From positions 2,087,486-2,151,485 of the forward strand of contig VXAZ01007995.1 in NCBI GenBank assembly GCA_013399875.1: DNA of 64,000 bases. Direction: 5' to 3'. The notes below the pieces were generated by a model. The model saw only the letters and a program-made list of their open reading frames with translations. It did no database searches and was not told where the DNA came from. The translations under genes were made by a program, and so were the position numbers. Of this stretch, positions 49,576 through 60,330 are shown piece after piece; position 1 is the stretch's first letter; each line of letters begins with the position of its first letter. The stretch comes from Gymnorhina tibicen. Its lineage: Eukaryota > Chordata > Aves > Passeriformes > Artamidae.

Positions 49576-50460
49576 TGGGGGATCAAGTGCACCCTTGTTC
49601 AGTTTGCAGTTTCACCAGTTTGGATGGGAGTGTTGATCTGCTGGAAGGCAGGAACAGGGATGTGGACAGGATGTGGTTGATGAGCCAAGGCCAATCGTAC
49701 CACGTTCAACGAGGCCAAGCGCCAGGTCCAGCAACCCCAACAACAACCCCTGCAGTGCTCCAGGCTGGGGCAGAGTGGCTGGAAAACTGCCTGGGAAAAA
49801 ATGCCCTGGGAGTGCACTGAGTTCAGCTCAGTGGCTGAACATGAGCCAGCTGTGCCCAGGTGGGAAGGAAGGCCAGTGGCACCTGGCTTGTGTCAGAAAT
49901 AGCGTGGCCAGCAGGACCAGGGCAGCGATTGTCCCCCTGTACCTGGCACTGGTGAGGCCACACCCTGAGTGCTGTGTCCAGTTCTGGGCCCCTCACGACA
50001 AGACAGACACTGAGGGGCTGGAGCGAGTCCAGGGAAGGGCAATGGAGCTGGGGCAGGGTCTGGAGCACAAGTCTGGTGAGGAGCGACTCAGGGAGCTGGG
50101 GCGGCTCAGCCTGGAGAAAAGGAGCCTCAGGAGGTGCCTTACAACTAACTGGTGGGAGGCTGTAGCCAGGCGGGGTCAGTCTCTTCTCCTAGATAACAAG
50201 AAATAGGACAAGAGGACATCGCCTTAGGTTGTACCAGAGATTTAGATTGCATATTAGGAAAAAATTCTTCACTGAAAGGTTTGTTAAGGATTGGAAATGG
50301 CTGCCCAGGGAAGTGGTCGCCTTCCCCAGAGGGATGCAGTGGTACTTAGGGACATGGTTTAGTGGTGGACTTGGCAGTTCTGGATTAATGGTTGGACTTG
50401 ATCGTGGAAGTCTTTTCCAGCCTAAAAAATTGTATGTTTCTGTCCTATGACTCTATGAAG
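49576..50460 (+). mobile_element. CR1 LINE 3' portion, plus strand, ending in the CR1 octamer tail
   Basis: The sequence follows the CR1 consensus from the ORF2 C-terminal region through the 3' UTR. It ends in a TCTATGA-type tail (50441-50460). The last part of ORF2 is still open from 49673 to 50206, with recognisable pieces such as [20 protein letters not shown] and FWAPHDK. The reverse transcriptase core lies upstream of the truncation and is absent. Two small internal deletions are suspected near 50135 and 50325 where consensus segments are missing. It sits in the same orientation as AGBL4 and stops 382 bases before the exon, outside the splice signals. Confidence 0.93.
49673..50206 (+). 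pseudogene. CR1 ORF2 C-terminal remnant (open frame)
   Basis: A 177-codon frame within the + strand CR1. From about residue 60 onward it matches the conserved C-terminal tail of CR1 ORF2, including the [17 protein letters not shown] region and the GLERVQGRA region. CR1 ORF2 encodes an endonuclease and reverse transcriptase; neither catalytic domain is present because the copy is 5' truncated. The ATG is incidental and no promoter or full frame exists, so no functional product is expected. Confidence 0.8.
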
Positions 50461-50808
50461 CAGTTGGAGGTTTTCACAAGGAATGCTACCCCATCTCCCA
50501 GCTTTCCACCCACCTCTATAATGTTAACTGCAGCAAGCTGGACTTGCTCTGCTTATTTTTTCATCTGGCTGGGATTCCTACTGAAAAGTCAGCATACTAA
50601 ATTAAGAACATATATTTCATATGTATCAGTGCAGTGTAAAACAACATGGACATTTTAAATACTTGGAACAGACAGGGTATCCATTATCTGAGGTCTACGG
50701 AGAGTAACAGTAATTCATAAGGTACACATATATTTCATATATTATCCATGTGTAATTGTATGCTTCTGGTATAGGCAACACACATAGGAACTGTTTCAGA
50801 ATTTATGT

Positions 50809-50842
50809 CTGATCTCTTTTCTTTTCCTTTTTTCCCCTCCAG
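50809..50842 (+). other. AGBL4: 3' splice site of the AGBL4 exon: branch point, pyrimidine tract and acceptor
   Basis: CTGAT at 50809-50813 fits the loose vertebrate branch consensus (yTnAy) and places the candidate branch A at 50812, 30 bases before the exon. From 50814 to 50840 every base is C or T. The AG at 50841-50842 follows directly. Two further AG dinucleotides lie just downstream (50843-50844 and 50845-50846), but only the first preserves the reading frame that matches CCP6. Confidence 0.85.
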
Positions 50843-50937
50843 AGAGTAATTTTCAATGTTGTCAACTTCAGTAAAACAAAAAGCCTCTATAGAGATGGGA
50901 TGGCTCCAATGGTGAAATCCACAAGCCGACCAAAATG
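50843..50937 (+). CDS. AGBL4: Internal coding exon of AGBL4 (cytosolic carboxypeptidase 6, CCP6)
   Basis: Seen: a 95-bp open segment between a consensus acceptor (AG at 50841-50842) and donor (GTGAGT at 50938-50943). It enters in phase 0 and gives 31 residues beginning RVIFNVVNFSKTKSLYRDGM and continuing APMVKSTSRPK. It ends on TG, so the next exon must supply the last base of a Trp codon. Known: this peptide is characteristic of AGBL4/CCP6. The paralogues AGTPBP1 and AGBL1-3 keep a related VNF-type motif but differ in the residues around SLYRDGM. CCP6 is an M14-family metallocarboxypeptidase that removes glutamates from polyglutamylated tubulin and other proteins. The exon lies in the N-terminal CCP domain, before the zinc-binding catalytic domain, so no catalytic residue is visible. 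Inferred: roughly the third coding exon, with the gene running left to right. Length and phases fit a functional exon, with no frameshift or stop. Confidence 0.94.
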
Positions 50938-50943
50938 GTGAGT
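50938..50943 (+). other. AGBL4: 5' splice site (donor) of the AGBL4 exon
   Basis: The exon ends in AAAATG and is followed by GTGAGT, a near-ideal match to the vertebrate U1 donor consensus. Cutting here leaves two bases of a Trp codon, as expected for the Lys-Trp pair in CCP6 homologues. Confidence 0.88.
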
Positions 50944-53837
50944 TATTCTCTCAAAGACTTAGTGAGGTAAACGTGTTTTACTTGGCACTTGTACCAAACA
51001 CCCCATGGCTGAGGAGCACTTTTACCTGAGAGTATGAGAACCTTGATGCAGCAGTGTTGTGAGGAAGGGTTCTCTTTGGAGCAGGTGGACAGTGTGAATT
51101 CTGGAGGCCCTTGGTAGTGCCTCGTTTCAAGTGGCATGACTGAAGTGATGTCCATTCGAGCAATCTGAGCAGTCAGGGCTTGGGGCAAATTGTTTTTTGG
51201 CAGTTTCCAGCTCTTAGGACAGTTCTTGTCCCAGTTTTGGCCTGCATTAATCTCCCCAAAAAACCCTGCACATATTATGGGAGACGGACTGGGGTTGGTC
51301 TGGTTTTGAAAAGCTGCTTGGAATTGTTCTCCCTGTTTTGGGGTGGGTGGACTTTGGTGGAGGAATGTGAGCTCTGCCACGTGAGTTGACCTCTTGTGAA
51401 TGAGCAGTGCCTGGTCTAAGACAGAGGGAGGCCAAACAACCTCATCATGAGCTACGTGAAATGCACATAACGGGAAGTCATGTGCATATTAAACATGTGA
51501 ATACCCATATAGATTGTACATTTTCTCAAAGCAAATGTAATGAAACATCTACTGTGAATAATAATATGTAAATCTAGTGAGTCTGAATGCATGCAACACT
51601 CCCAAGAATTATATGATTTGCCTTTGCCAGGAGACTTGTTTGAATATGGATAGTGAGGTTAGGCCAGAAGCGTACAGTAAGTTATTCTTGTCAGCCTTCA
51701 CAGCTGCTTCTTTTTATTGGTTAATTAATAATACATTTGATCAAGCCGGACATTATCTGAGCTTTATAAATATATCTTTCTTAAATGCTTCAACTGTCAC
51801 TAATTTTCCACTCACTGGATTGAAATGGTGGTCATAAGATTGTTATTGTGTGGCTTCCTCTTCATGAGACCAACAGAATGAATATTTGGCTTTTTATCTA
51901 GATGTTAAGGTCATATGGACAAAAGAGCTGTCTCACAGTACAGTTAGTGGATTGAGTCAATTCCAGCTCAATAGGAACATGTAAAAACATTGAAAATTAA
52001 TTAAAAAAATCCATTGCATTTAGTGTTTTTGTAGCAAAAGTCATGTTAATTGTGTTTACTATTTAACTTCAGAAAAATCTTTTGGGGCATTTCAGGGCCA
52101 CATTTATCAAGCATATTTTAATCATCTTTCAAAACCTTTTCCTTCTCTCACTGGGGTCTGGTATTTGCAGCTAAGTGTATTGTGTTTTAAGTTTATCTAT
52201 AAATCAGATATTGCTTTCATACAAATTTTATGCCCTACTTTGGTTTCAAATTAAAGTGTAAATCTTATAAAACAATGCAAAATGGACTTATTTTTTAGAA
52301 CATATAGGCTCTTTCACTATTTTTAAAACAGATTTCTCTTCCATTTCCCCGGAGATCTATTTATTTTTGTGTTTTATATTTTTAGAGGATGTATTTTGCT
52401 CCCATGAAAGCGAGGAATGAATAACATTGCCTGGAGCCAGGCACAGTGTAGGCAGCAGGTGCTGAGCAGCTTCCTTTTACAGGGCTACTACCATACTTTA
52501 ATCCTGTTTCAAAAATCCAAGATGTAATTTTTTCTCTTTAAAAAGATGATTATTCTATTAAGGTATTTTATTTTTTTCTAATAGTCTGCATATGAAAACA
52601 TCTTGCTCTGCTTTGAAGGTGCACATTAATTCATACTGTTATCAGGGACCTTAGAGATATTGGGGTCTACTCAGTATAATTTTCTGTCTTGATGTTAATA
52701 GGATTTATGCATGTGTTTTCCAAGTGGGAAAACATATATATTATTCTTGGATATATGAGCTCTATTAGGGCTGTCTTCCATTTGGATTATGCCTTTCACA
52801 GTTACCTCTGTATCTGTTTCCATGGCATTCTAGTGCAACCTGTAAACAAAATTTTCTCTTTCTCTGTTTGCTGAAATAGGATTTACCAGTACTTGCAGCT
52901 GCTATTGCAGCCCACAGGTGGTTGTGGTCCTTGAACACGAGCAGGGCAATATCCAGCTGCATCGATTTGGTCCTGTTTGATGTTTTGTATGTATTAGTCT
53001 TGTAAGCAATACTGGGTCATTCAATGCTGCAAAAGTGCTGAGCTTTACATGAGGGGAGGAAGGTGTGGAAGGAAACTATTGAAAGTCTCCACCTCATATT
53101 AGGGTTTGTGTCAGCATAGCAGTTTAGTGGACACAATGTAATAAAATTAGAATATGATATATTAAATACAAAAAGCTGAAGAAACAGTAAAGGTTTTCAA
53201 ATCAAGTTAAAAGGAAGATTACCAGAAGCCATGGGCTGCAAATACTCTGTAGCTTAGGCTTCATCTCTGAACTCCTCTGTATGAAATATTTGAGGAATTC
53301 ACCATTATTGTGCCTGCCTGTGGAGGCATTTGTTCCATATTGAAATTCACCCAACTTCCTCTGGCCACACTGATAGACACAGCTCTGTGTCACACATAAT
53401 ATCCCGCTCCCTTTTTAAGATAATCAGTTTTGAGTTTTAGAGTGATAAAGTGTCTGTTTTCCTTTTTGCATTTGAGAGATATAGGTACATTATTCCTCTT
53501 AATAACAGATGTTCAAGCCTGAGTTACGGCTTTTTGATTTAAATGTGAAACTTCCCACTGTATTCAGGCTAGAATTTGACCGTATTTCTCACAAACCCCT
53601 GCATATCAAAAGTAGATTGGCCTCCAGAGACTGTGAATTTTAATATTTGTTTTGAATGTGGTTATGCAAACATGGCTCCGAGCTTTGCAACACTTTGTGA
53701 TTTGATTCTTGACTCTGGAACAAATTGCTGCCAAGTGCTCTTGAAGTAGAGAGTGTGTCAAACAGAGATCAACGTTTTTGACCTGTATTCTCTTGCCCTG
53801 TGGGGTAAGATCTTTAAATGCAGACAGCATCAAGGTT

Positions 53838-53918
53838 CAGCTCGGTGTTACTGATGTAAATGGAGTATATCACTGTCATCAAAGCACTCTGTGTGGACAC
53901 AGATGTTCTGGTGTTGAC
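53838..53918 (+). repeat. Possible second copy of the palindromic amniote repeat
   Basis: TCGGTGTTACTGATGTAAAT, GGAGTATATCACTGTCATCA and GTGTGGACACAGATG follow the same arm order as the unit at 21575-21668, with more substitutions. It is flanked by ordinary intron. Confidence 0.35.
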
Positions 53919-55867
53919 ATATTCTTCTCTTTTGAAGTAAGGCCAAACATTTCCAGTAATGAGCTACTGGAAAGAGGAAGCGGTGTGTTGAGGGATAATA
54001 AAAAATTTAAGTTTCACTGTAAAGAAAAAGATTTATTTTTTAAAAATTTTAAAAGCCTGAAAAAAATTCTGATTAAAATGATATCTATGTTTTCCCCACA
54101 CATGGTCATGGACATTAAATAGTATGGGATTGTATCAGTTGTGTCAAATTTCACTGCACTGAAGCACAGCTCACATATAGAAATACAGTGATGTGTCACA
54201 CCTTGTGACATCAGTTCCTTTCCATAGCAGACTGGACAAGATAAAACTCAAGATTTTATTACAAACCAAGGAAATGGGCCGTGTCGCTTTAACATTTTGC
54301 TTAAAAATATGTGTTTTTCAGATATACTGCACCAAGATTTTAGAGAATTGGTGGGGACTTTAAAATCAAAATTTACTATATATAAATTTTTCATATAAAA
54401 CCTCAATATCATAGAGACCTGTCCTGATTTGCCTGAGTCTGTTTTTTCTGTTTAGCAGAGGTGGAGAATTTGGAGGGAGATGGATTTGAGGAAATTGAAT
54501 TTTTGCTGTGTTTATGGACTTTATACTGTAATCCTATTTTTCTTTGCTGCTTGATTTAAGTGCAACATTATTTTGTCGCAGTTTCTTAATCATGATTTCA
54601 CACTAAGAGCTCTGTCTTTGGAAGTAAAGGTAGTAAAGCCTGCCATGTGGGCATAGCAGTGGAAGACCATCTAAGTACACATACTGTACTATTATATTGA
54701 TTGCACGAAGTTTTACAAGTTTCTCAAAGTTAAATAGAAGAGTGAGTTGTTCGAGAGGCAGCAGATTTTCCAAATGATGAAGTGAGCAAATATTCCCTTT
54801 GGGCAGAGAACAGCTATAACTCTTGATTATTCAGTGTGAGCATTGCCTCATTGGGGACATTAGTTTTTCAAATTGTGCTAATCTTTTAAAAGTAACAACT
54901 GGCCACTCATCACCTTAGGTATTTCAGCAAGATCATGTGCAAAACTCTAATTAGTATTTATAGAACAGCAACTCCTCCCAGTAGAATAGTAGAGGTAGCT
55001 GGCAAATATCTGGTTGACACCTGTTAAGTCTTTAGACATCCATTGTATTTTGTTCTGCATTTCAAATGAGCAGAGAGCAGTAGGTGAAGTCCCCATAATT
55101 AAGGGATAAAGGATAATAAATAACATGGCTCTTGAGTGGATGAACACAAGGTTAAAGGCTGTTCTGCAGTTGTGATGCTGTATTTCAGGAACTGTTTGTT
55201 TGTAAGTAATAATGCTAGCTAAAATATTACTGAGCCTTCAGCATACGGAGGATTTATGTCTAGATCTACATGTGTTTTGTTTATAATGTCAGATTTCAAA
55301 CTGCTTCTTGGCAGAGCAGCTGCTTTCTTCCCTGTCTTTTATCTCGGCATTGATGGCTTTTAACCGGGTAGCTCCCTTCCCTAGCAAGCACTCTGCTACC
55401 TCTGTTGCTATAACATCTACTGCTAAATGCTCACAACACATTGCTTCTGAAGCGTTTTTCTTTTCCAGTAAACCTGGAAGTACTGAAAAACTTCTGGGTA
55501 ATTAATTCAAATTTGAATCTGTATGTATCTTGGTAAATATTGTCATGATGAGGAATTTTGGTAGACATCAAGAAAAGCAATGTAAGTTTTATGAACAATA
55601 CTCCCATATGTTCCATTCATCAGAAGGGGACAAGTCTGAGAAAATCTGAATTTTGAGTAGCTAAAATGTGTTGCTTCTTGCCAAGTTTCTTTAACATTTG
55701 TGTCTACAATGTAGTGTTACAATCACTACCATGTCTACCAGGCTGCATTATACATTCTGAGACTTTCAGCAGCATTTTTAGTATGTATTTATATATCTTT
55801 AGCCATAAGATAAGCTGTTTGTGAAATGAGCTGTCATTTGTGGTGAAACAGTTTGAGAATAAAGCAC

Positions 55868-55881
55868 TATATATATATATA
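55868..55881. repeat. (AT)n microsatellite
   Basis: Seven perfect TA units in AT-rich intron. Confidence 0.85.
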
Positions 55882-57211
55882 GCTTGCTAATCTGAAAGAC
55901 TAAAATTGCTTACTATAAAATATATAGCAGGCTGGGGCTAGTGATAACATCACCTGAATTTAGGTAAAGAAGATAAACAAGCTGTTATCATTATCTGATT
56001 CCTTCCTTGGCCTATTTTACAACTTTGGCTACTCTCAGAGGTTTGTTCCTTTGCCAGCATTATAATGTCATGTGTGCTTGCTCCTGCTTTCCTGAGGGAT
56101 GTGGTGAGAATGCTTTTGGAGGTTCAGGAATACGTCCCGTGGCACAGGTGGGTGTTGATGCAGAACTTGCCAGGTGCAGCTCTGGCTCCTCAGAGCTGCT
56201 CCCTCCCTCATCCTGGTACAGCTCTGCACAGGAGGACCAGGCTGGGAGTGGGCTCAGGGTAAAACCAAACTTTCAAGGACGAGAAAGAGGACTTAGTCTT
56301 GGTCTGGGTCATCACAGGGATCCAAAATCAGCTGTATAGGTCCAACCACAGGAGCAATAAGGGAGTTGGGAATAAGCGGCTGAAGCAGAGACAAGGGAAT
56401 GGGGATAGCAGCTCCCAGGAACTGAGAGAATTCTCCCAGCCTTGAGAATTGTCTGTGGAACCACAGCCTTCATTTCAATAACTTGTAGCATTTTATTTGG
56501 AGAAAACAGGGAGAAAGGCATTTCAGTATCGACCTTTTGAAATCCCACGTTGAGTGAAAAGCAGAAGTAGTTTTGTCTCGGTCTTAGTGTAGCTCTTTGG
56601 AAGAAAATAGGATCTTTTTAGACAGGTTTCAGGTTGGCATGAATATTACAGTGAAATAACTGCCTCTGAAGTCAGTCCCTGGGTAAATTAATATTTGCCT
56701 GAATCTTGTGAAATAACAAAAGAAACAGTTCTAACCGCTCTGCAAACCCATAAAAGAAACACACTCTCTTCTTTCCCAGTTCAGCATAGGTGGTTATTCC
56801 TGGAAATAGAGGGGAGGTTCCATACCACTGTTATTAACAACAGCTTTTGTGGAAGTAGGGAGAGATTATATTCTGCTGAAACAAAGTATGAGTCAGATCC
56901 CAAAATTAATGTTTTTATTGTGTAGATTAAGTGGGATTTGTTTGTGTCAAGAAAGTAAGTTACATTTTATTGGAGGGATACTTCACTGGAAATTTAAGAT
57001 GCATGAAATTATGTTGAAGAAAACTAATAACAAGGAAATTAATATAAAAGAAGGCAAATGAATTTTAGGATTCAAAGAGACAATGATGAAGAAGTTCCAA
57101 AGGCTGCTATGCCATCATGAAAAACCCTAGCTGTTTTATATGTATGTGTGTGTTTCCTCATCATTTATCTAACTGATCTCCTATAAATCAATTTATTTAG
57201 ATTGCAGCAGA

Positions 57212-57365
57212 GTCAAAAGGCCCCAGCCAGGATCAAGACTTATTGTGCTTAGTGCTGTGGAAACATATAAACAGACAAAGTCCTTTTCTAAAGTTGTGAA
57301 AATTTTATGATTAATTTCAGTAAGAGCAAAGTTAGGCCAATACTGAGCACTTCTGAAAATTCCAT
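57212..57365 (-). repeat. Ancient amniote LINE 3'-end remnant, minus strand
   Basis: AAGGCCCCAGCCAGGATCAA, then TTATTGTGCTTAGTGCTGTG and ACAGACAAAGTCC, are the reverse complement of the unit at 29925-30015 and closer to the remembered consensus. The following AAAGTTAGGCCAATACTGAG segment (57330-57350) resembles sequence often found beside such repeats and may belong to the same insertion. Non-coding and diverged. Confidence 0.7.
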
Positions 57366-57564
57366 CCTTAAAGATTTATTCCAAGCAGTAACTGTTTAAA
57401 AAATGACATACTGCTTACATAAGAGTCTAAATATTTGATGGTTATAGTATTTACATCTAAAACACCAGAGGCTATGTGCTTTAGTACCTCAATCTGTTTC
57501 CCATATAGTCTGTCAACATGAGTTCCCTGCATTGATTGAGGGCACTCTGTGATCCCTAAGGTTG

Positions 57565-57610
57565 TATTCATGAAAGGTTACCCTTGGTACTGCTTTATTC
57601 ATGAAAGGTT
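57565..57610 (+). repeat. 15-bp direct repeat TATTCATGAAAGGTT
   Basis: Exact copies at 57565-57579 and 57596-57610, separated by 16 bases. Likely small duplication. Confidence 0.8.
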
Positions 57611-59589
57611 TGAAGCACATAAGAAACAAATGGGTTTGTTCCTGTTAGGTGCATTTTTGTCATCTATAAATACTTAATTACTGGGGTTCTGATGAGAAAT
57701 TCAAAAATGTTAAAAGCATAAAGTTGTGTGAAAATAGCTCCCCCATCACCGGTTCAAACCACAAAGAAATTTGCAGTTGGGAGGTTTTGCGGCAGTTTAA
57801 AACAACTGAATTGTAGGTTTTTCCCACTACAGTCCATGGTATTGAGTTTAATAGCTGCAAAATATGACCAGAGCTGTGCATTATATCCCATCCTGAAACA
57901 GGTCATTCTCTTTCCTCAGGTGATGGGCATTTGGTGGAACTGATTGCATGAAAAGTGTTCACAGAACTGGGTCCCTAACCTTGGCAGGTTTAAAAAAAAG
58001 TACATAAAATTGAAGCTTTTTTTCCCCCCAAAATGAGTCTGTAAGTTAGATAAATATGGGCAGCACTGAGCTCAAAGTAGAGTCAAACTACCAAGAGGAC
58101 ATTGCAGCTTTTCATTGCAATTTTATACTTTGGACTAATGGAGCGAAGCAGAATGAAAATCACCTCTGTTAAGAATGGCATTTATCAGCTGTAAGTACTT
58201 AGTAGTAAGAGCTCTAGACAGACAAAGCTGAGTGTCACCAAGAAATGTACTTGAAAATCAGACTGTTAACACAAGACTACACAAATAAGAGCCAAAAACT
58301 GTAATCAGAAAATGCAACATCTCTTTAAGAATCTTTTAATGGTCTGAAGAGTGCTAGACAAGTTGAATTTAACAAGATGTAATAACCTATGACATAATAT
58401 AATTGAGAATGCACCAGGACACAGCACAGTCAGGTTAAATTTTGGCTTTCCTTCACTCAGCCTTGCAACTTTAAAAATCTTTTCAACATAGGCTTTTAAA
58501 AATACATAGTACTGTTTAAATTTACATATGATAGAAAAGCATAGGATATGCAATACACCAGAAATACAATTCTAAGCAAAGTTAGGGCTGAAACATCGAG
58601 CCTAATATTTTTAAATGTTTGTTTGAATCATTAACAACAAAGTTTTTATTCATTTGCTGTGAAGAAACAATATTTAGTGCAGAGGAAAATGTGCGAACTT
58701 CTGATAAAAGTGAGACCGTTATCAGGCGCTTGCCTTATATTCGAAGTGCCATGGTAAAAGTCAAAACAATGAGTTCAATTTCTCTTTTAATAGAACATAA
58801 AATAGAACACAAAAACATTTTGCTATACTGTGGAAATTGAGAACTGTAGAGAAAATAAGCAGTAAATAAGTATGGCAAGTGATAATGCAGGAACAGAACA
58901 TTAAAATAATAGGTGCTGTATCTTGAACTTGGACTCATGGGATTCAACAGCTGTATACAAACCCAAAAGATAAAAGCCTAATTTTTATGCTGTGATTACT
59001 ACGGATAAGTTATGAATTAACTTCTGTATTATATGGCACAGGTTTGAGAGAATTAAAATTTAATAATAATAAATAAAGATCTTTCCTGCGTCTCTAAATG
59101 CTGAGGCAGTGGTTAAAGTTTGTTTTTAAAACTACTTCAAATAGGATTATTGAATTCCAGCTTGAAAGTGAAACTTCGTCTTCCTGCTTCACTATATTAA
59201 GCATCTCTGAGATTGAAAACCTAGCAAGAGCTCTCCTAGTGTGATTAGAAAGTATCCAATATTTTTTGGCAGCAAATGCTAATTCCAGTCATTCTGTCTC
59301 GTACCGCTCAGGCAGCACGAGGATAACTGGCTTTATGGTTAATGGGAAGGTGAGGCTGTAGGCTCTCTGGAAAGCTGGCAGCTCTGCTGACAGTTCCCTG
59401 CCTCTGGAAGATCCGAGCGCTGCTGGGGAGGGGATGGGCTGTGCTGGGCGAGTGATCTGGGCAGCGCTGGTTCTTAGCTGGAACAGCATCCTTTTGGAAA
59501 CCACGGATCATCAGTAGAGGCTTGAACGACGCAGTGCCTTCATCACCACCCTCAAACACTCGGGGTTCCCTGCCTTCTGCCGAGCAGGT

Positions 59590-60330
59590 GTGGGTGGGAT
59601 GCAGGGCTGGTTTACCTGTACCGGCTCCCTGGGTATTGGGCACTGGTCTGGGGCGTCTCCCCAGCACCTGTGGTGGCATTCCCCGGCTGGGCGTGCCCAC
59701 CGCACGGCCCTGCAGATGGGTGGCTGGAGGGCCGGGCAGGTGGGTGGCAGGAGAGCCCTCCCTCAGGGCTGTGAGGTGGTTCACAGCTGCAGGTGGTTCA
59801 AAGCAGCCCCTCGGGGCAGCCCCTCCGCCCCACGGCCGGCGGGAGGCTCTGGGCCGGGAGGGCAGCGCCGCACGTCCCGGCCAGGGAGGGATGCCACAGC
59901 TCCTACGCCGCAGCAGCATGTGAGCCTTTACCTGATTTTATCTTTTAACAGTCTGGATATGTGGAAATTGGTAAAAATTTTGACGGAGAAGCCATAAAAT
60001 GTTTATTTTAGTTGGAGTGCTTTGTTTGAAAGAAAGTGCCCCGCGCGTGCCCTGCCCGTGGTGGGACCGTGCCCTGCCCTGGGGGCACCTCCCCTCAGGG
60101 CCTGTCTTGTGCCCTTTTCTAGGCTTGGTCTCTGTTTTTTCCCATTCTGTGCTCTTGCACAGACACCACCAAGCCCCATCAATGCTTCCAAGCCCGGAGA
60201 GAAAAGAGGGGATGATGGTGGTGAGAGGATGTGGGACTTGCTGGCACGTCCTGTCCCTTCAGAGGTGCCTGAAGGTGCGTGAGCAGGGTGTAGATGCTCG
60301 CTCCGGTCCCATCTGCCCACAAAAATGTGT
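59590..60330. other. GC- and CpG-rich block inside the intron
   Basis: CpG dinucleotides are dense between about 59690 and 59920 (16 counted by eye in about 230 bases), with a second GC-rich patch at 60035-60330. Surrounding intron is AT-rich and CpG-poor. Open frames on both strands here (the longest, 203 codons, at 59308-59919 on the minus strand) are rich in Pro, Arg, Gly and Ala. They look like a by-product of base composition, with no recognisable domain. It could be a CpG island, an alternative or nested promoter, or a biased-conversion patch. Internal short repetition is seen (GGGTGGCTGGA versus GGGTGGCAGGA, 59716-59752). Confidence 0.5.

Larger units (their letters stand above)
1..50842 (+). 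other. AGBL4: AGBL4 intron upstream of the exon (5' end outside the window)
   Basis: This stretch holds no open frame with a recognisable protein product. The open frames are short, begin at arbitrary ATGs and lack matching splice signals or family motifs. I looked for the preceding CCP6 exon, which should end just before the Arg-Val-Ile-Phe codons and encode a segment around a Phe-Glu-Tyr-Asp motif, and did not find it. Assignment to an AGBL4 intron follows from the exon at 50843 and the known large intron size of this gene. Nested genes cannot be excluded. Repeats and unusual segments inside it are listed separately. Confidence 0.75.

Noticed and set aside
59308..59919. Longest open frame in the window (203 codons, minus strand) as a gene
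   Set aside because: It lies in a GC/CpG-rich block where stops are rare, overlaps long frames on the other strand, is rich in Pro/Arg/Ala/Gly and has no recognisable domain. It is treated as a composition artefact.
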